Source: Alisma plantago-aquatica (lineage: Eukaryota > Streptophyta > Magnoliopsida > Alismatales > Alismataceae). Taken from it: a DNA stretch of 64,000 nt. The notes under the pieces were generated by a model that ran no database searches, was not told the origin of the DNA, and saw nothing but the letters and a program-made list of their open reading frames with translations. The DNA is taken from contig OY856409.1 of assembly GCA_963693085.1 (NCBI GenBank), positions 523,411,803-523,475,802 on the forward strand. Reading direction: 5' to 3'. Every line of letters starts with the position of its first letter. The first letter of the stretch is position 1. The translations under genes were made by a program, and so were the position numbers. This document shows, in pieces, positions 1 through 12,412 of this stretch.

Positions 1-2050
1 TATTAGGGTTGCATCTTCATCTTTACCCACACATTAGGGTTTCGACATCATATTACCATGTTCCAAAGGATTTAACCAAAGTTAACCCATTATATCAAGG
101 TGTCATAATCATTTTATTTAGTTCATTATTAGAACATGTTCATAATTGACATATGCCTTTTAGGAGGCAGTTAACTATAATTAACCCGCATTATCCATCT
201 AGATCATATCAAGGTGTTGTAATCATTATGTTGTGTTAATTGTCAAACTATATTTTTCATCTTTATAAAGCACTAATGTTAACGCCTCATGTAACATGTT
301 GCATTCATATGACCTTATTTCACGGCCCATAATAAATTGCAACATTTACTAGTGATTTCATCACAAGATTAACCAACAATATCACATTATTATCATTATT
401 CATGTATATGGTTAACCATTTATGCATAAAGATCTATCAAACCATCTCTAGGATTCCATCTTATCATGTCATCAAGATCATATTACATTTTTATCTTTAT
501 TATATCATGGTTGCACTAAACCGACTTATACAAGTGGCTCCTCAAACATATATAAAAACTTCATCTAGTCCAATTGAGGTTCTCCTTGCCCATCTCATGA
601 GGGTAGTGCCATGCTCGGTCTCTTTGAGCTAACTCAACTCTATGAGTATCACATATGATTATACTTTATCTTTCCCCTTGGTCTAGGCTTCTCGGATTAC
701 CTCATTGGCACTAGTGATAGCCTTCTAAGCTCTAGCCACATAGGTACAAACCAAACCACAACATGACATGACATACCCTCCATAGGTTCTATACCCATGA
801 AACATTATTTCTCAACTCTCTTTCTCTTATATACACCACTAGATTCCTATATGGGAACCACCAAACCGAGCATGAGGCTTTACAGAGACCAACATAGCTA
901 CCTCCTCCAAGGTCTTGGGCTCTCTCCCCCTCACCCAGATGGTAGGTTCTCATATTCATATTCACATAAGCATATATAACCAACCTCTCTCTGACTCCAG
1001 GGTTTGCTCCTCCCGAGTACATCTAGGGTTCAACATATCTATAGGAATCATGCATAAAGCGACTCAACTCAATCACTCAGGAGTATTCTAGTTTAGGACA
1101 TATCATATCTCATATTTCTCATCATTCTCGTATCTTGGAGTTTAGGTTCTCTAAACTTCTCCCTATGGGTCTCACTCTCTCTTGAGTTAACCCCAAAGTT
1201 GGTCCTAACACTAGAGGTCCTCCCTTGTAAATGACCTTGAGGCTCATGCTGACTCACAACCTTCTTTTAACTTAACATATCTTATCTCAAAAAATAATGC
1301 ATACTTGTATCATCAAAACTTATCTCAAATCCTCAAAACTGAACTTAAATCCTTGAAGACAAACATAGATCATCATAACCATCTTATGTCATCTATATAA
1401 GACTCACATCATATCATCAAACCTTATTTCATCTATTCCATCTATCATATATTCCAACAAGGCTCTAGACATCTAATTTAGAACTACTCTCTCTTCTAGA
1501 CTGATGTCATACACTTTCACTTAGGTTGCATGACCACCTTCTACTCGTACATGTGTGGGGACACATTTTTGTAATACATATACATAATAAAATATTATAT
1601 AGTCTTTCTCTGATAAAACAAGCGTCAGAGAAAACTATCGAGGTTTGATCTGTTTGGAATCAAAAACCAAATCCTGAAAACGAGTGTCCCACACATAGTA
1701 GAGAGTACAGTGTCATGAAAACTAGTGAAAATGGTGAGAACAAGGGGTAGACTAGTGTAGCTACTCTAGACAACGTGCGCAATATGTCTAGGGTTTCTCT
1801 TCCCTTGATGCACGTCATTTCCAAACAGTGCAACGTCCCATACCACTGCATTATAAGAAAAGAATGACATCCAAGGACCTAATATACAACAAGCACCACT
1901 CTAGACCTAGTTCTTAAACATCTAGGTGCTAACCTAGAGGCTAGGTCCGATCTTGTCTTAAAAAGATGACTAATCTAATCCGAAAGATTATTAAGTTCAA
2001 GGTTCTTTAGTTTTAAGTTGCATAATGAGCAAATGTCAGGCTTTGATATT
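1..2050 (-). other. Element A interior, non-coding
   Basis: Collinear with the interiors of B and C on the opposite strand. The only open frame shared in place with C is 63 codons (1660-1851 minus, against 53672-53863 plus). By eye most differences between the two change the amino acid and B's copy is broken, so it does not look like a selected gene. No retroviral motif was seen. Confidence 0.7.
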
Positions 2051-2068
2051 GTTCATGCTCTGATACCA
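2051..2068 (-). other. Primer binding site, initiator Met-tRNA (element A)
   Basis: Minus strand reads TGGTATCAGAGCATGAAC. The first 12 bases are complementary to the 3' end of plant initiator Met-tRNA. The site begins two bases after the LTR end. Confidence 0.9.
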
Positions 2069-2473
2069 CCTGTGATGTCCCCAGATTTTCTACAACTTAA
2101 TCTAATGTGTGATGTATAAATTGAAACCTCACCTCAGTGAGAACTCCAATTTAAACACCCCACACTAGGCTAAAAAGAAGAAAATCAAGGAAGTCAGAAG
2201 GAAACACAGTCAGTAGCACATGCACATGAACAATAATAAAACCATACACATATCTTCACCATTCAACATATAATTACAACATGAATTGTTACATCATTTG
2301 ATATTACATATTGAATGTAGAACTTATACATATACATGTACTACCACTAAACTACATGATTTTTAGACAACAGGTCCACCTGTACATCAGCTCGCCACAC
2401 AACTCTCATCTATCCTGGATCTTCATGTATAACCACAACCTAAATAAAAGATTACATGTGGTACACGTTAGTG

Positions 2474-2525
2474 CAATATTCAAGAATATTGTACTAAGTA
2501 TGCCTACATGCATTTTATATACCTC
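2474..2525 (-). promoter_or_regulatory. Element A LTR core promoter: TATA box and palindrome
   Basis: On the minus strand a GAGGTATATAAAA sequence (about 2525-2513) is followed about 20 bp downstream by CAATATTCTTGAATATTG (2491-2474), an 8-bp inverted repeat with a 2-base loop. The same pair at the same spacing occurs in both LTRs of B and of C. This suggests the transcription start lies at or near the palindrome. No transcript data are available. Confidence 0.6.
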
Positions 2526-2703
2526 TCATCATATCTTGGCAATAGGATAAACCTATTACTTGGCAGTTATAAAGAAATATAAGAAAAGCGTACTTGAACA
2601 AGAATGTTTATTAACAAAAGAGAACACATGTCTTTTAGGCATATTTTCCATTATATCATTCATGCATTTACTGCGTGAGAGTTGAATCCATCAAGGCCTT
2701 TAT

Positions 2704-2839
2704 GATCTACTACCAAATAGTTGGATCGTTTCACAATGTGATCTACTACCAAAGAGTTGGATCACTTCCAAGTACTTTACTACCAAAGAGTTGAAGTACT
2801 TCTTTTCCAGCACTTTACTATCAAAGAGTTCAAGTGCTT
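2704..2839 (-). repeat. Hairpin array upstream of the A LTR TATA box
   Basis: Four copies of a core that reads ACTCTTTGGTAGT on the minus strand, with small variations. At least three are flanked by arms complementary to each other: GTGATC/GATCAC, AAGTACTT/AAGTACTT and AGCACTT/AAGTGCT. Arm sequence differs between copies while complementarity is kept. Confidence 0.8.
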
Positions 2840-3829
2840 GGATATAATGGAACATATATATTATATTTCATGTGTTTAGTAAAATAAGTATAGAAAATCA
2901 AGCAACATATCATACAAGAGAAATCATTTCATCCCATACCATATGCCAATTATTTTACTACGCATATAACACAAGCATATTGTATAATAAGCCAAGTAAG
3001 AGGTAATGGCATACCTTCCAAAGAGATATATCATTATAAACCATATTCCTGATGTTCTCTATATCTTTGTTAAACCTGATCAAGACAAGATCATATATTA
3101 TCATCAAGTTCTCATATTCTTACATCTCATCTTAACCCTATTCGTGTCCATTAGGGTTTATCTTATCTCATTAGGATATTCCCACTTTTACTTGAATTCT
3201 TATCTTATAATTATCATACTAATGTCACTTTCCATATTATGATTCATTATCTGAACATTAGGTTCCAAATTCCTTTTTGTGCACACATTAACCCTAGTTA
3301 CATGTTTTACTCAAATTAGGGTTTCGTCACATGTATTATGGATCATCTTCATATAACATTAATTCCATGAATCTAATTGATATCTGAGTTACATATTAGC
3401 CTCACATTACTGATATAAACCTACTCTATGAATTTTCATCAATTATTGAGCATGTATGTGTTTATTGCATATTAATTAGGGTTATTAGCCCTAATTAGCC
3501 ATATTAATCAAATTACATGATCTGGTTCATAAACATGACCATATCTGACATCATATGCATTATAAACATAATTATGGATTTACTAACATGCTCTCATAAT
3601 TTTCGGCCATCTTTTGATATTTATAATATATGATAATAGCATTTCACAACATACATGATATCACTAACATCAATGCATCAAAAGCCAGATATTATTAATC
3701 TACTGTGTTCTACTCATTTTTTTGAGAAGTTTGGTACATTATTTGTATTTTTCTGATAAACGTACTAATCACTATGAATTTTGAAAGATCTAGACTTTTT
3801 TGAGATATTTACCTCTATTGGCTAATAGT

Positions 3830-4890
3830 GTCTCGCCACGTGGTCACGTGGGGGCACAACTCCTCCTGGCTTGCACTGGATTCACCAGCTGATTCATAGG
3901 AACTTGGATCCAGTTCAAGGCTGCAGACTTGGTCATCCCTTTCATTCTCATGCCCTCACTGAGTCCTAGCGGGACTATTCTCGCATGAGGCATCATGCCG
4001 CCGCTGAGCTTGGCTCCAACGAGCAATCTTCCAGCTCCAAGTCTTCTTCGTGAGCTCCCCATGGCACCCACAGCTTCAAGGTCCCCTCCACGACCTCCAC
4101 GGCTTCATGGCTTCTCGTCTGCGGCTCCAAACCCTGGCGCCCTAGAGCTCGCCGTCGTAAGGCTTTAACACGGTGGAGCAAAAGAGGTGATCTGCCTCTG
4201 GTCATCCTCACGCCAAGATGAAGCTTCCAAAAGCTTCGCACCACCTCCATGGGTTCTTCCATATCCATCATTTTCAGTGAGAGGCAGCACACACAAGTCT
4301 CCGAGCTTCATCTTCAAGCTCCGGACAACCCAAGCCGGTCAACCATGGAGACAACCATTGCAGGGCACACAATTTCCTACACTCATCACCTTAGGCCTCA
4401 ATCTTCCTTTCCCTTCTCTCTTCTTCCTCTGATTGGTTCTCTGGGTCCCTATTCTACCTCCAACCACCACCTGCTCAGTGCGGTGGAGAGACAATGGCAA
4501 AGGAGGGCTCTAACTCTCTACTGGAGTGGTCTCACGCCTCAGTTAAAGGGTCACGGGGAAGGTGCTCTCCACCCGCAGCTAACCGATCAATTACCCTCAC
4601 ATGTAGTCTACTCCTAAGCCATGATCAGTGAGCACCACATAGTCATGGTCCCTGCTTGCGGTCAAGGAAGTAACCGCAAGGTTAGGGGCAACATTGGGAC
4701 CCTTGATCTTTGATCCATTGGACTGAGTGCATCCTCACAAGGCTGATCCGCGGTTCACTCAAGCAGACGGTCTCTACCACTAGATTGGCCATGAGTGGCT
4801 AATATCTGGCCACACAACCCGCCCAAGGGTCCAGAGGCATGACACCTTATCTGATCAACAACCTAGGTCTATAATTAGTTAATAATGTGC
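3830..4890. repeat. GC-rich module inside element A LTR
   Basis: About 1 kb of markedly higher GC content than its surroundings. It contains overlapping open frames on both strands (for example 3993-4292 minus and 4249-4617 plus) but none resembles a known protein. The side nearest the TATA box carries two ACGTG cores (around 3836-3851). The corresponding modules in elements B and C sit at the same LTR position but do not look like the same sequence. It could be captured host DNA or a fast-evolving promoter region; I cannot decide. Confidence 0.5.
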
Positions 4891-5253
4891 ATTATTTCAC
4901 CAAATTCAAACCTTAGTAACTTCCTCTAGGATACTCCTATTGCCACCAAATTTTAACCATAGCTTCCTTACCTCTCAAGGTACATTCTACTCCAATTGGG
5001 TGATGAAACTAAGCTATTGGACCATTCAATTAAATTCCTCAAAAAGGCATAAAGTTAAGGATCTTAATCATGATATTAATATCAATCAACAAACCTACTT
5101 TGTCAAGAGCTTGGAACCCTCAATCTACCTCAACCTTATGCTTTCACTTAAGTCATTGGACATTTTAGGATTCCAAAAGTCCACTCCATCACATCCTACA
5201 CACCTTAAAAGATATTTTGTCCTCAAAATTAAGCCAGAAAACCCACTTTGTCA

Positions 5254-7405
5254 TAGTGATCTACTGATTGTGGAGATTATGGTAGATAAAATTTTAAATT
5301 CCACTGCCTTCTCTATCCCATATTTCCCAAGAACAAGCATACATACAAGAAAGTCAATATCATAATAGGGTCCAGAGATTAAGGGTACCTTTTGAGTAGT
5401 GAAAAAGTTACTATCCTTGAGTAAAATTGTAAAGAAGGTGTAACACAAGGGGATTAAATATGTACAAAGGCATAACATGGATTTTTAGGTCAATAGGGTT
5501 TTGGTAAGATGAACATCACATAAATCATGTGTATGTTCCCTTTTAGATCTAGGTTTAAGGTATTTCAATCCTATTTTTTTATTCTATACACCTTATGATA
5601 ATTAATTCAAAGGACACAATTATAATGAAATAGAAGGAAGAATAACAATAAGCTGTGTCGCCAACACTTTTTGGATGATAAAACCAATCTTTCAAAATAA
5701 TATGTCCAATGATGTTAGTTTCAAATTTCCAAACATGCATGCAATTATTCAACATAGTTCAAAAGTCATACCAAAACCTTAGGTATAGGTGGTAGATCCA
5801 TATTATGAGTAACATTAGATGAATATATAGTCTGGTTTAGATGTAGGGTAAGTATGGTATTTTGATAACCATAAATATTTAAACATGAAAGATTGTAACT
5901 AGCCATACTAGGTCAATTAATGCAATATTTTTACATTTCCAAGTCATAGAAGCATTAAGTAGATCAAGTTTGGAGGTAGAGCTATAATATGATTATTCTA
6001 CCAATGTGAAGTCATTAAGAGATCTCAAATAATATTAGAGCATGATATATCTAGGTTAGAGTCCAATAATAAACATATGTATCAAGAACATGTTAGGGGT
6101 CATAAGTATGCCACATATAGTCACAAGAGTACATGAGTGTATTACATGACATTTGATATCACAAGGCATTATTTGGACTGATTTGAAGGTCAACATAGAG
6201 GTTATGATCAACCTTGGATAAGGTGAAAAGATCTAAATCACATAAGAATACAAACATCACATCTAGGGTAATAAAATTTTACAAAGATAAATCTTATGGA
6301 CATATAAGTTACATTATGGAAAAAGTCATAATTGCTTAACAGATCATGTTACAAAAAACATTAGGATTTTTTATTTCCAAATTAGGGTATCTATGATAAT
6401 AAAATAGGCTAAATTTCCAACCTTGATCAATTAACATCATTCATACACATTAAGGGGTTATTTTCATATCAATAGAGTCATTAAAGTCATATCAAGTTGA
6501 CCCAATGTATTAAACAAGTCCAAGGTAGAGCGAAGTTACTAACATGAGGTGATAGAGATAGATTGAGCATTTAAGAGTCAATATTTAAGATAAGTAGTCA
6601 TCATAATAAACCGAAGAGAGCAAATATAAATACTTTTAGGGAAAAAGAGAAACAAGATAAAGATCTAGAGTCAGAAACCTAGTTCATGTTGTAGATATTT
6701 TCAAGTTGATCACAATGATATATAATTATATATATATTGGAGTAGGGTATAGAAGTTATGTATTACACAATATTTGAATCAAGAACTATATAAGAACTGG
6801 ATTGAGAGTTACCATCATTATGTGATTGATTAAGGCCCTCGCTTGCACATTGTGCGTCCGTAGTGCACACCTGATTCCCCTCATTGGACAAACATCCAGC
6901 CAGTCAAAGTGAGGGGAGTTTGACCTGCCCATATCCCACCATCACTGAGAGGAGGGGAGAAGGAGATAGAGGTGGGAAACATGCCAACTTCCTGCTAGAA
7001 CCTGGTTGTAAATGTGCCACCACTCTCCAGGCGCACAGTGGCCTAGGCTCCTGTGAGGCTCTTTGTCTTGCTTGACCAGGAGCGTGACTATTTGCATGCA
7101 GTGCTGACTACCTCAATGGCGGGTGGCACACTGCTCATCAGACCAGCTACAATGAGGGGGAAATGGGCAATATTGAGCCCTGGAAAATTGTCATTCTAGT
7201 CAACCTTAGAGGGGAGAAGCTATTGGGAACAAAAGGCAGCCCATTGATTGCTATAAAAGAAAGCCCGAACTTTGGATAGGGTGGCAGTGGAATGGAATTT
7301 GGAGAAAGAAGGAGAATAAAATGGGTGACCTATGGTACAAGAAATAGGAAAATGGAGGGTGTAAGGCTAAGAATGGGGAATTGGAGAATTTTGGTAAGTT
7401 TAATT
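5254..7405. other. Anonymous AT-rich DNA between elements A and D
   Basis: No long open frame and no protein or RNA family recognised. About 6840-7140 is more GC-rich and has a 63-codon open frame (6884-7075 plus) that resembles nothing I know. The five bases at 7401-7405 (TAATT) are the expected left target duplication of element D, but its right partner is lost. Confidence 0.4.
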
Positions 7406-9316
7406 TGTTGGGAAATACAGGCACATAGTATAGAAGCGGAAATAAATTTTTATCTATATGTATTCCCATAACAACAAGATCGCATCAACTACTATGATAT
7501 AGGAAGGATAGTTTAACAAGTTATACATGATCTTGGAGCAAGTCCAGTAATAAGAACTTGCTTCAATCAACTATAAACTAGTTGCTCTTAGACGGTGGTT
7601 GTACAGCTCCTGGTCTTCATCATGAACAATGAACAAAATAGCTTTTGCAACGACTTCTATGGTCTCACCACGGACTATAGGCTGACTTTGCTCTTCTAGC
7701 AGCAACCAAAGGACTCTTGCCTCTAGAGTAGTCCACACAGACCAACTAGAACTCATGTCGTTCAACTAGAATAGACATGAAGAAGTTGTCCCTCCCATAG
7801 GCATACTAGTCACCCACTTCCTCTCCCACAACAATGATTCTCAGTTGTTCTCTCCCTTTCTATCCCTCCCTTATTGGGCAAGAATTTCTTGGGCTCTCTC
7901 GGTTAGAAAAACCAGAGGGGACAACAATTGTCAGAGCAATTGATTCTCAAATTTTGTTCTTATTGTTATGTCCTGGGAAGCCCTCAGTACCCCTCTATTT
8001 ATAGGCGGGGTTTGGACCAAGGTTCCCAGTCTATTTGGGATTTGACTGGGAGTGGAAGGAACCGAAAGATCTGAATTTTCACAACTTGTGACACTTCTAA
8101 TGGTTTTCTGGCACACCCAGACAGTCATCGGGTGTGCAAGATGATCATCTCACACTGTGAGATGATCGTCTAGCATGTTCCCAATTGCATACAAAATTGG
8201 CAATTTGATTCTAATTAATATTAAATATTAATGCCTTACACCACAAGAATTTTGTGATCAAAACAAGTTCGTGAAACTTCAAAAATGTTCATTCGTCCAT
8301 AACCAAATCATCTCACCCATGTGAGACGCATGTTTGGCTCACCCAAATGGCCATCTGGTGATTCGATTCGAGCCCATTCATTCAATAGATTGAAATGGTC
8401 GGTTCACTCCTCAATTTGGGAAGAACATAGGCAATCTGATCTTTAATTAGCCTGACAACCCAAATGACCATCTTAACACTTGATATGCTCGTCTAGCTAC
8501 TGAAACGGCCGTTTCACCCAGTGAGATGGTTGTTTGGTAGTGTACTCTACCAATATGTTGCATGAATTGAATAACTAAACACTTTAGTAATGAATCCAAT
8601 CATCATACATGATCAAACTCCTCTTCTAGATGAGTTCCTATGTGTGTGACCCTATAGGTCCCATATCATGTTGGTAGTGAATGTCCATAACTAGCTTATG
8701 ACATCACAAGCAAGGAGAGGTGCCTAGTTGCACATCAGTGCTACCCAATTGAATGGAAAGTTAGAGAACAACTTCAACCTACAATCTATGTAAGATCTTG
8801 CAGTGATTTTATAATTCCTTTGTCACTAATATCTAGGGTGAACTCAAGGCATGGATCGTCATCCTCTCAACATTCAACTAATGTTCCTTGAACCAAGAGT
8901 AGCAAATATGAGATATTGTAACCTCAATATCATATATTGATTCACATGTGCATGTACATGCATTTCTGAATCTCATTTACCAAGTGGTCAGGGTATCATA
9001 CTCCATAGGAGGGGATAATACCATATATATCACTCACAATCTATCCCCATGTGTCAAAGTCACCCAATCAACACTTTCATAACAACCCATGTTTCAGGAC
9101 TGTGTTTGATGATGCCAAAGCATACCCAATGACATGTGATTAGTGCAGTGATTTCAGGTCTAAGAATCACAATCACCACCTTCACTAAACGAGTTCACTA
9201 TGGCCACCAAAGATGGTTTCCAAGTGTCACTCTCAAAGTGGGTTTGTATGATACATTGTTCTCTAACATGTATATGTGTGATTGGTTTGATATTGCCATA
9301 ACATGACCAAGGAGAT
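7406..9316 (-). repeat. Element D 3' LTR, distal part
   Basis: Reverse-complement match to the element E LTR. The end at 7406 (TGTTGGGAAATACAG on the plus strand) corresponds to E's terminal CACCCAACA. Bases 9080-9250 match E at 44620-44830. The LTR continues at 25812 across element B, giving a total of 2233 bp against 2165 bp for E's 3' LTR. Bases 9312-9316 are one copy of B's GAGAT target duplication. Confidence 0.8.
8111..8520. repeat. Hairpin array in the D LTR
   Basis: Successive short inverted repeats with different arms: GCACACCC/GGGTGTGC (8111-8137), GATCATCTCAC/GTGAGATGATC with a 3-base loop (8143-8167), TCTCAC/GTGAGA near 8310-8325, and the perfect palindrome GAAACGGCCGTTTC (8502-8515). 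The E LTR has an analogous array with different arm sequences. Confidence 0.75.
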
Positions 9317-11622
9317 TGTGATGAGGTGAACATTTGGAACCTTTTAAATGAATAATGACATAATGATAGTCCCTCAAGTAGATTTTGATCATATGAATGC
9401 ATTCCAATTGGTTTGGTAAAGGACAAAAGTCACTTATTGTTATTATCATGATTTATACCCCTAAGTATGTGCCATTTTTGGATTAAGTGGTTGATTTGTC
9501 AAATAATGGTAACATGGCATCAATATTTAATATAGTGTATCTTGAGTGATTAGGAAGCTATGATCAACATTTGGTGATCATTAGACCATCTAATCAGAAA
9601 TTTTAGATGTTTAATGTTAGTGAAATATTTGATATATTTATGTATTTAGGACTAAGAGCTATTCCATGCTTCCTATGTTTTGATAGAAGACAATGTCACG
9701 CTTCTCCTAGCTTGAGGAACTACAGATTTACTAGGTGGCCCTGTGCTGGCAATTGGATGGGTCAGATTGGATGACCTGAATCTTGTCTTTAAGATCACAT
9801 AGTCAAGACGTCATGGGCAACTAGAATAGAAACACAAATCGTTGGTTCATGGACGATCGTAGCTTAGAGGGGAAATGAAGTGGTAAGTTGGCCTCCCAAC
9901 TTTGTTAGGCTCTCCAAGACCTATCTGACGACCCTAGACTGGAGTCATCTAGTTCAGAGAGAAGAGTGTACGACCACCCCTGGCAGTTTTTTTTTCCTTC
10001 GATAGTTGCAGGTGGACTGGAGAGAAGAGGGAGATGGGAGTCCGATGTTGGATGAGTTAAGGAAGAATGAATAGAGAGCAATTATTCCCAATAATTGGAC
10101 GAACCTAGAGATCCACCTTGCTAGCCCCCAACTTCGACCTCCATGGGAGACAAAGTCAGTTTGATGGAGAAGGTTGTGGAGCCTATTAGGATAGAAGGAG
10201 GTGCTCTTAGAGGCAATCAAAGGGAGGAACAAGTTCATAGCGGTCTTTGGAAGCTTCCAGAGTCTTCAGATCGATACAAGGAGGAATAGAGGCATGTTGC
10301 CTCTTTGCTCTGCCAAAGTCAAACCAGGGTAGCGACCTCACAAAGAATGGAGCCGCAGCCGAATCCAGAGAGAGATTATAGTCAAAGAGGTCATGGAGGA
10401 CACTACAAAGTTGATGGAGGCTCTAAGATTGTGCAAGGATCTATGGATGTGCTTCCATCCCTCTCTGGAGATCCTTCTTCAAAGCAGCGCTCACACAACG
10501 GACTCACGTTTCTGGCCCTGAGAACGTGGGAGGAGAAAAGTGACCATGCAATTGGTGGATGCCACTCCCAGATGGACCAACCCGAACCAGATCAAGAACC
10601 AGCCAAACTAGGAAAAGTCGGTGGGCTCAGTGTAGATAGAGGATCTAAGAGGCACGCCCCCTGGGTGGACACGTGGCTAGCTATGGTTGGATGAAAGGTA
10701 AGAATACTTTCACAAATGTTGAAATCTTGCATAATTCACAGTAAATCACTTTATTATCTGAAAATTACAAACAAGGTACCAAAATTCTTACAAAAATAAC
10801 TAGAACAACACGGGGACCATGATATCAGTCTTTTGAAGCTTAAATGTTAATAATATCATGTAAGATATCAAATGATGGCTTAAAATAATGATAAAATGAC
10901 AATGAATCTACAACCATGTTTATAATCCATTTAAGGTTAGTGTTTACGATTTTGATGCATGAAATTATATAATTTGCTTAGTATGTCTATCTAGGGCTAA
11001 TAACCCTAAATAAAAGGTAGAAAATACATATATGCTCAATAAGTGTTGGAATATTCAAATCATGTCAGTATATGAAACACCGTGTTTAATTCTGAGATTA
11101 TGATGACACACATAATTCACATTAGATGAAGATGATCCTTAATACATGCGCTATAACCCTAATATGAATAATACATGTAACTTAGGGTTAATATGTGAAA
11201 TATAATTATTAATTAATGAAGCCTAATTCTAGAACATAACTAGATTATCACATCAGTAATATAATTCCAAGACAAGAATGCAAGTGATAATGGAAATATC
11301 CTATTGAGATAAGGTAAACCCTAAAATGGAATTAACTAGGGTTAAGATGATGAAAATCTGATGGTAGTACATGATCTTGTCTTAATTAGGATTGACAAGG
11401 ATATAGTTGATATCAAGAATATGTGGTGATTAGGATATCTTGATCAAGGTATGTCCCTACCTCTTACTTGCCCTACTATTCAGTATGGTTGTATTATATG
11501 TGAGTAAAATATGTGACATATGATATTGGATGAAATGATTGTTCTATTATGATTTCTTGCTTGACTTTGGATACTTATGTCTATGAAAACATGAAACATA
11601 ATATATTTGTTCCATTATATCT

Positions 11623-11762
11623 AAGCACTTCAAATCTTTGGTAGTTAAGTGCTGGAAAATAAAGTACTTCAACTCTTTGGTAGTCAAGTACTTGAAAGTG
11701 ATCCAACTCTTTGGTAGTCTGATCACATTATGAAATGATCCAACTCTTTGGTAGTCGATCAT
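11623..11762 (+). repeat. Hairpin array upstream of the B LTR TATA box
   Basis: Four copies of the ...CTTTGGTAGT core with matching arms: AGCACTT/AAGTGCT, AAGTACTT/AAGTACTT, GTGATC/GATCAC and ATGATC/GATCAT. A degraded equivalent lies in the 3' LTR at about 25035-25171. Confidence 0.8.
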
Positions 11763-11944
11763 AAGGCCTTCAGTGCAATAAACCTTCGACGGTCAATGCA
11801 TGGATGATATAATGGAAAATGATTTTAAAATATGTGCTCTCTTTTGTTAATGAACATCTTTGTGCAAGTATATGATTTTTCTTATATTTCTTTATAACTA
11901 CCAAGTAATAGTTTTATCTGATTGGCGAGCTTAGTAATGAGAGG

Positions 11945-11993
11945 TATATAAAAAGATATGTAGGCATACTTAATACAATATTCTTGAATATTG
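11945..11993 (+). promoter_or_regulatory. Element B LTR core promoter: TATA box and palindrome
   Basis: TATATAAAAAG at 11945-11955 is followed by the perfect palindrome CAATATTCTTGAATATTG at 11976-11993. The palindrome centre, TTCTTGAA, fits the TTCnnGAA core of a heat-shock element. The same arrangement is seen in A and C. Confidence 0.6.
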
Positions 11994-12400
11994 TGCTGAT
12001 GTGTACAACATGTAATCTTTGTTTAGGTGTGTGGACATATGATCTTGAAGATCCAGGATAGTTGAGAGTTGTGTGGCAAGTTGATGTACAAATGGACCTT
12101 TTCTCTTAAGATCTTATTGTTTAGCGGTAGTACATGAATATATGAAAGTTTGTTGTTCAATAAGTAATATGAAATGGTGTAACAATTCATTATGTAATTA
12201 AATGTTGAATGGTGAACATGTATTGTATGGTTATATTATTGTTCATGTGCATGTGCTACTGTTGTTTCCTTCTGACTTCCTCTAATTTTCTTTTCTTAGC
12301 CTAGTATGGGGTGTTTAAAATGGGGTCGTCACTGAGGTGAGGTTTAAATTTGGATGTCACACATTAGATTAAGTTTTAGAAAATCTAGAGACGTCACAGA

Positions 12401-12412
12401 TGGTATCAGAGC
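12401..12412 (+). other. Primer binding site, initiator Met-tRNA (element B)
   Basis: TGGTATCAGAGC, two bases after the 5' LTR end. Confidence 0.9.

Larger units (their letters stand above)
1..5253 (-). mobile_element. Element A: non-autonomous Gypsy-type LTR element, left part outside window
   Basis: Reading on the minus strand, a 3.18-kb LTR (5253 to 2071) is followed by an initiator-Met primer binding site and about 2 kb of interior. The interior is collinear with that of element C (53454-55741), and its last bases in the window correspond to about 55485 in C. The 3' LTR should therefore begin about 250 bp beyond the left edge. No gag, protease, reverse transcriptase or integrase motif was found in the interior. 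By size this is a LARD-like element, presumably mobilised in trans; that last point is inference. The target duplication cannot be tested because the other end is missing. Confidence 0.85.
2071..5253 (-). repeat. Element A 5' LTR
   Basis: The 3' boundary (2071) is fixed by the primer binding site two bases away and by the shared terminal motif seen as GGGGACRTCACA in the C family. The 5' boundary (about 5253) comes from collinearity with C, including the 60-bp segment (5194-5253) that contains a second purine-tract-like region. In transcription order it holds an AT-rich start, a GC-rich module (about 4870-3830), an AT-rich stretch, a hairpin array (2839-2704), a TATA box (about 2525) and a palindrome (2491-2474). 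Small open frames on both strands inside it show no protein family. Confidence 0.85.
9317..12398 (+). repeat. Element B 5' LTR
   Basis: Starts TGTGATGAGGTGAAC and ends ...GACGTCACA two bases before the primer binding site; 3082 bp. The start is confirmed by the target duplication immediately outside it. A GC-rich module (about 9690-10690) ends with a GGACACGTGGC motif at about 10667. Downstream come the hairpin array, TATA box and palindrome. Open frames such as 10305-10694 have no recognisable protein. Confidence 0.9.

Noticed and set aside
9160..9449. Open frames 9160-9426 and 9198-9449 on the minus strand
   Set aside because: They span the junction of the D LTR with the B LTR start, so they are chance frames created by insertion.
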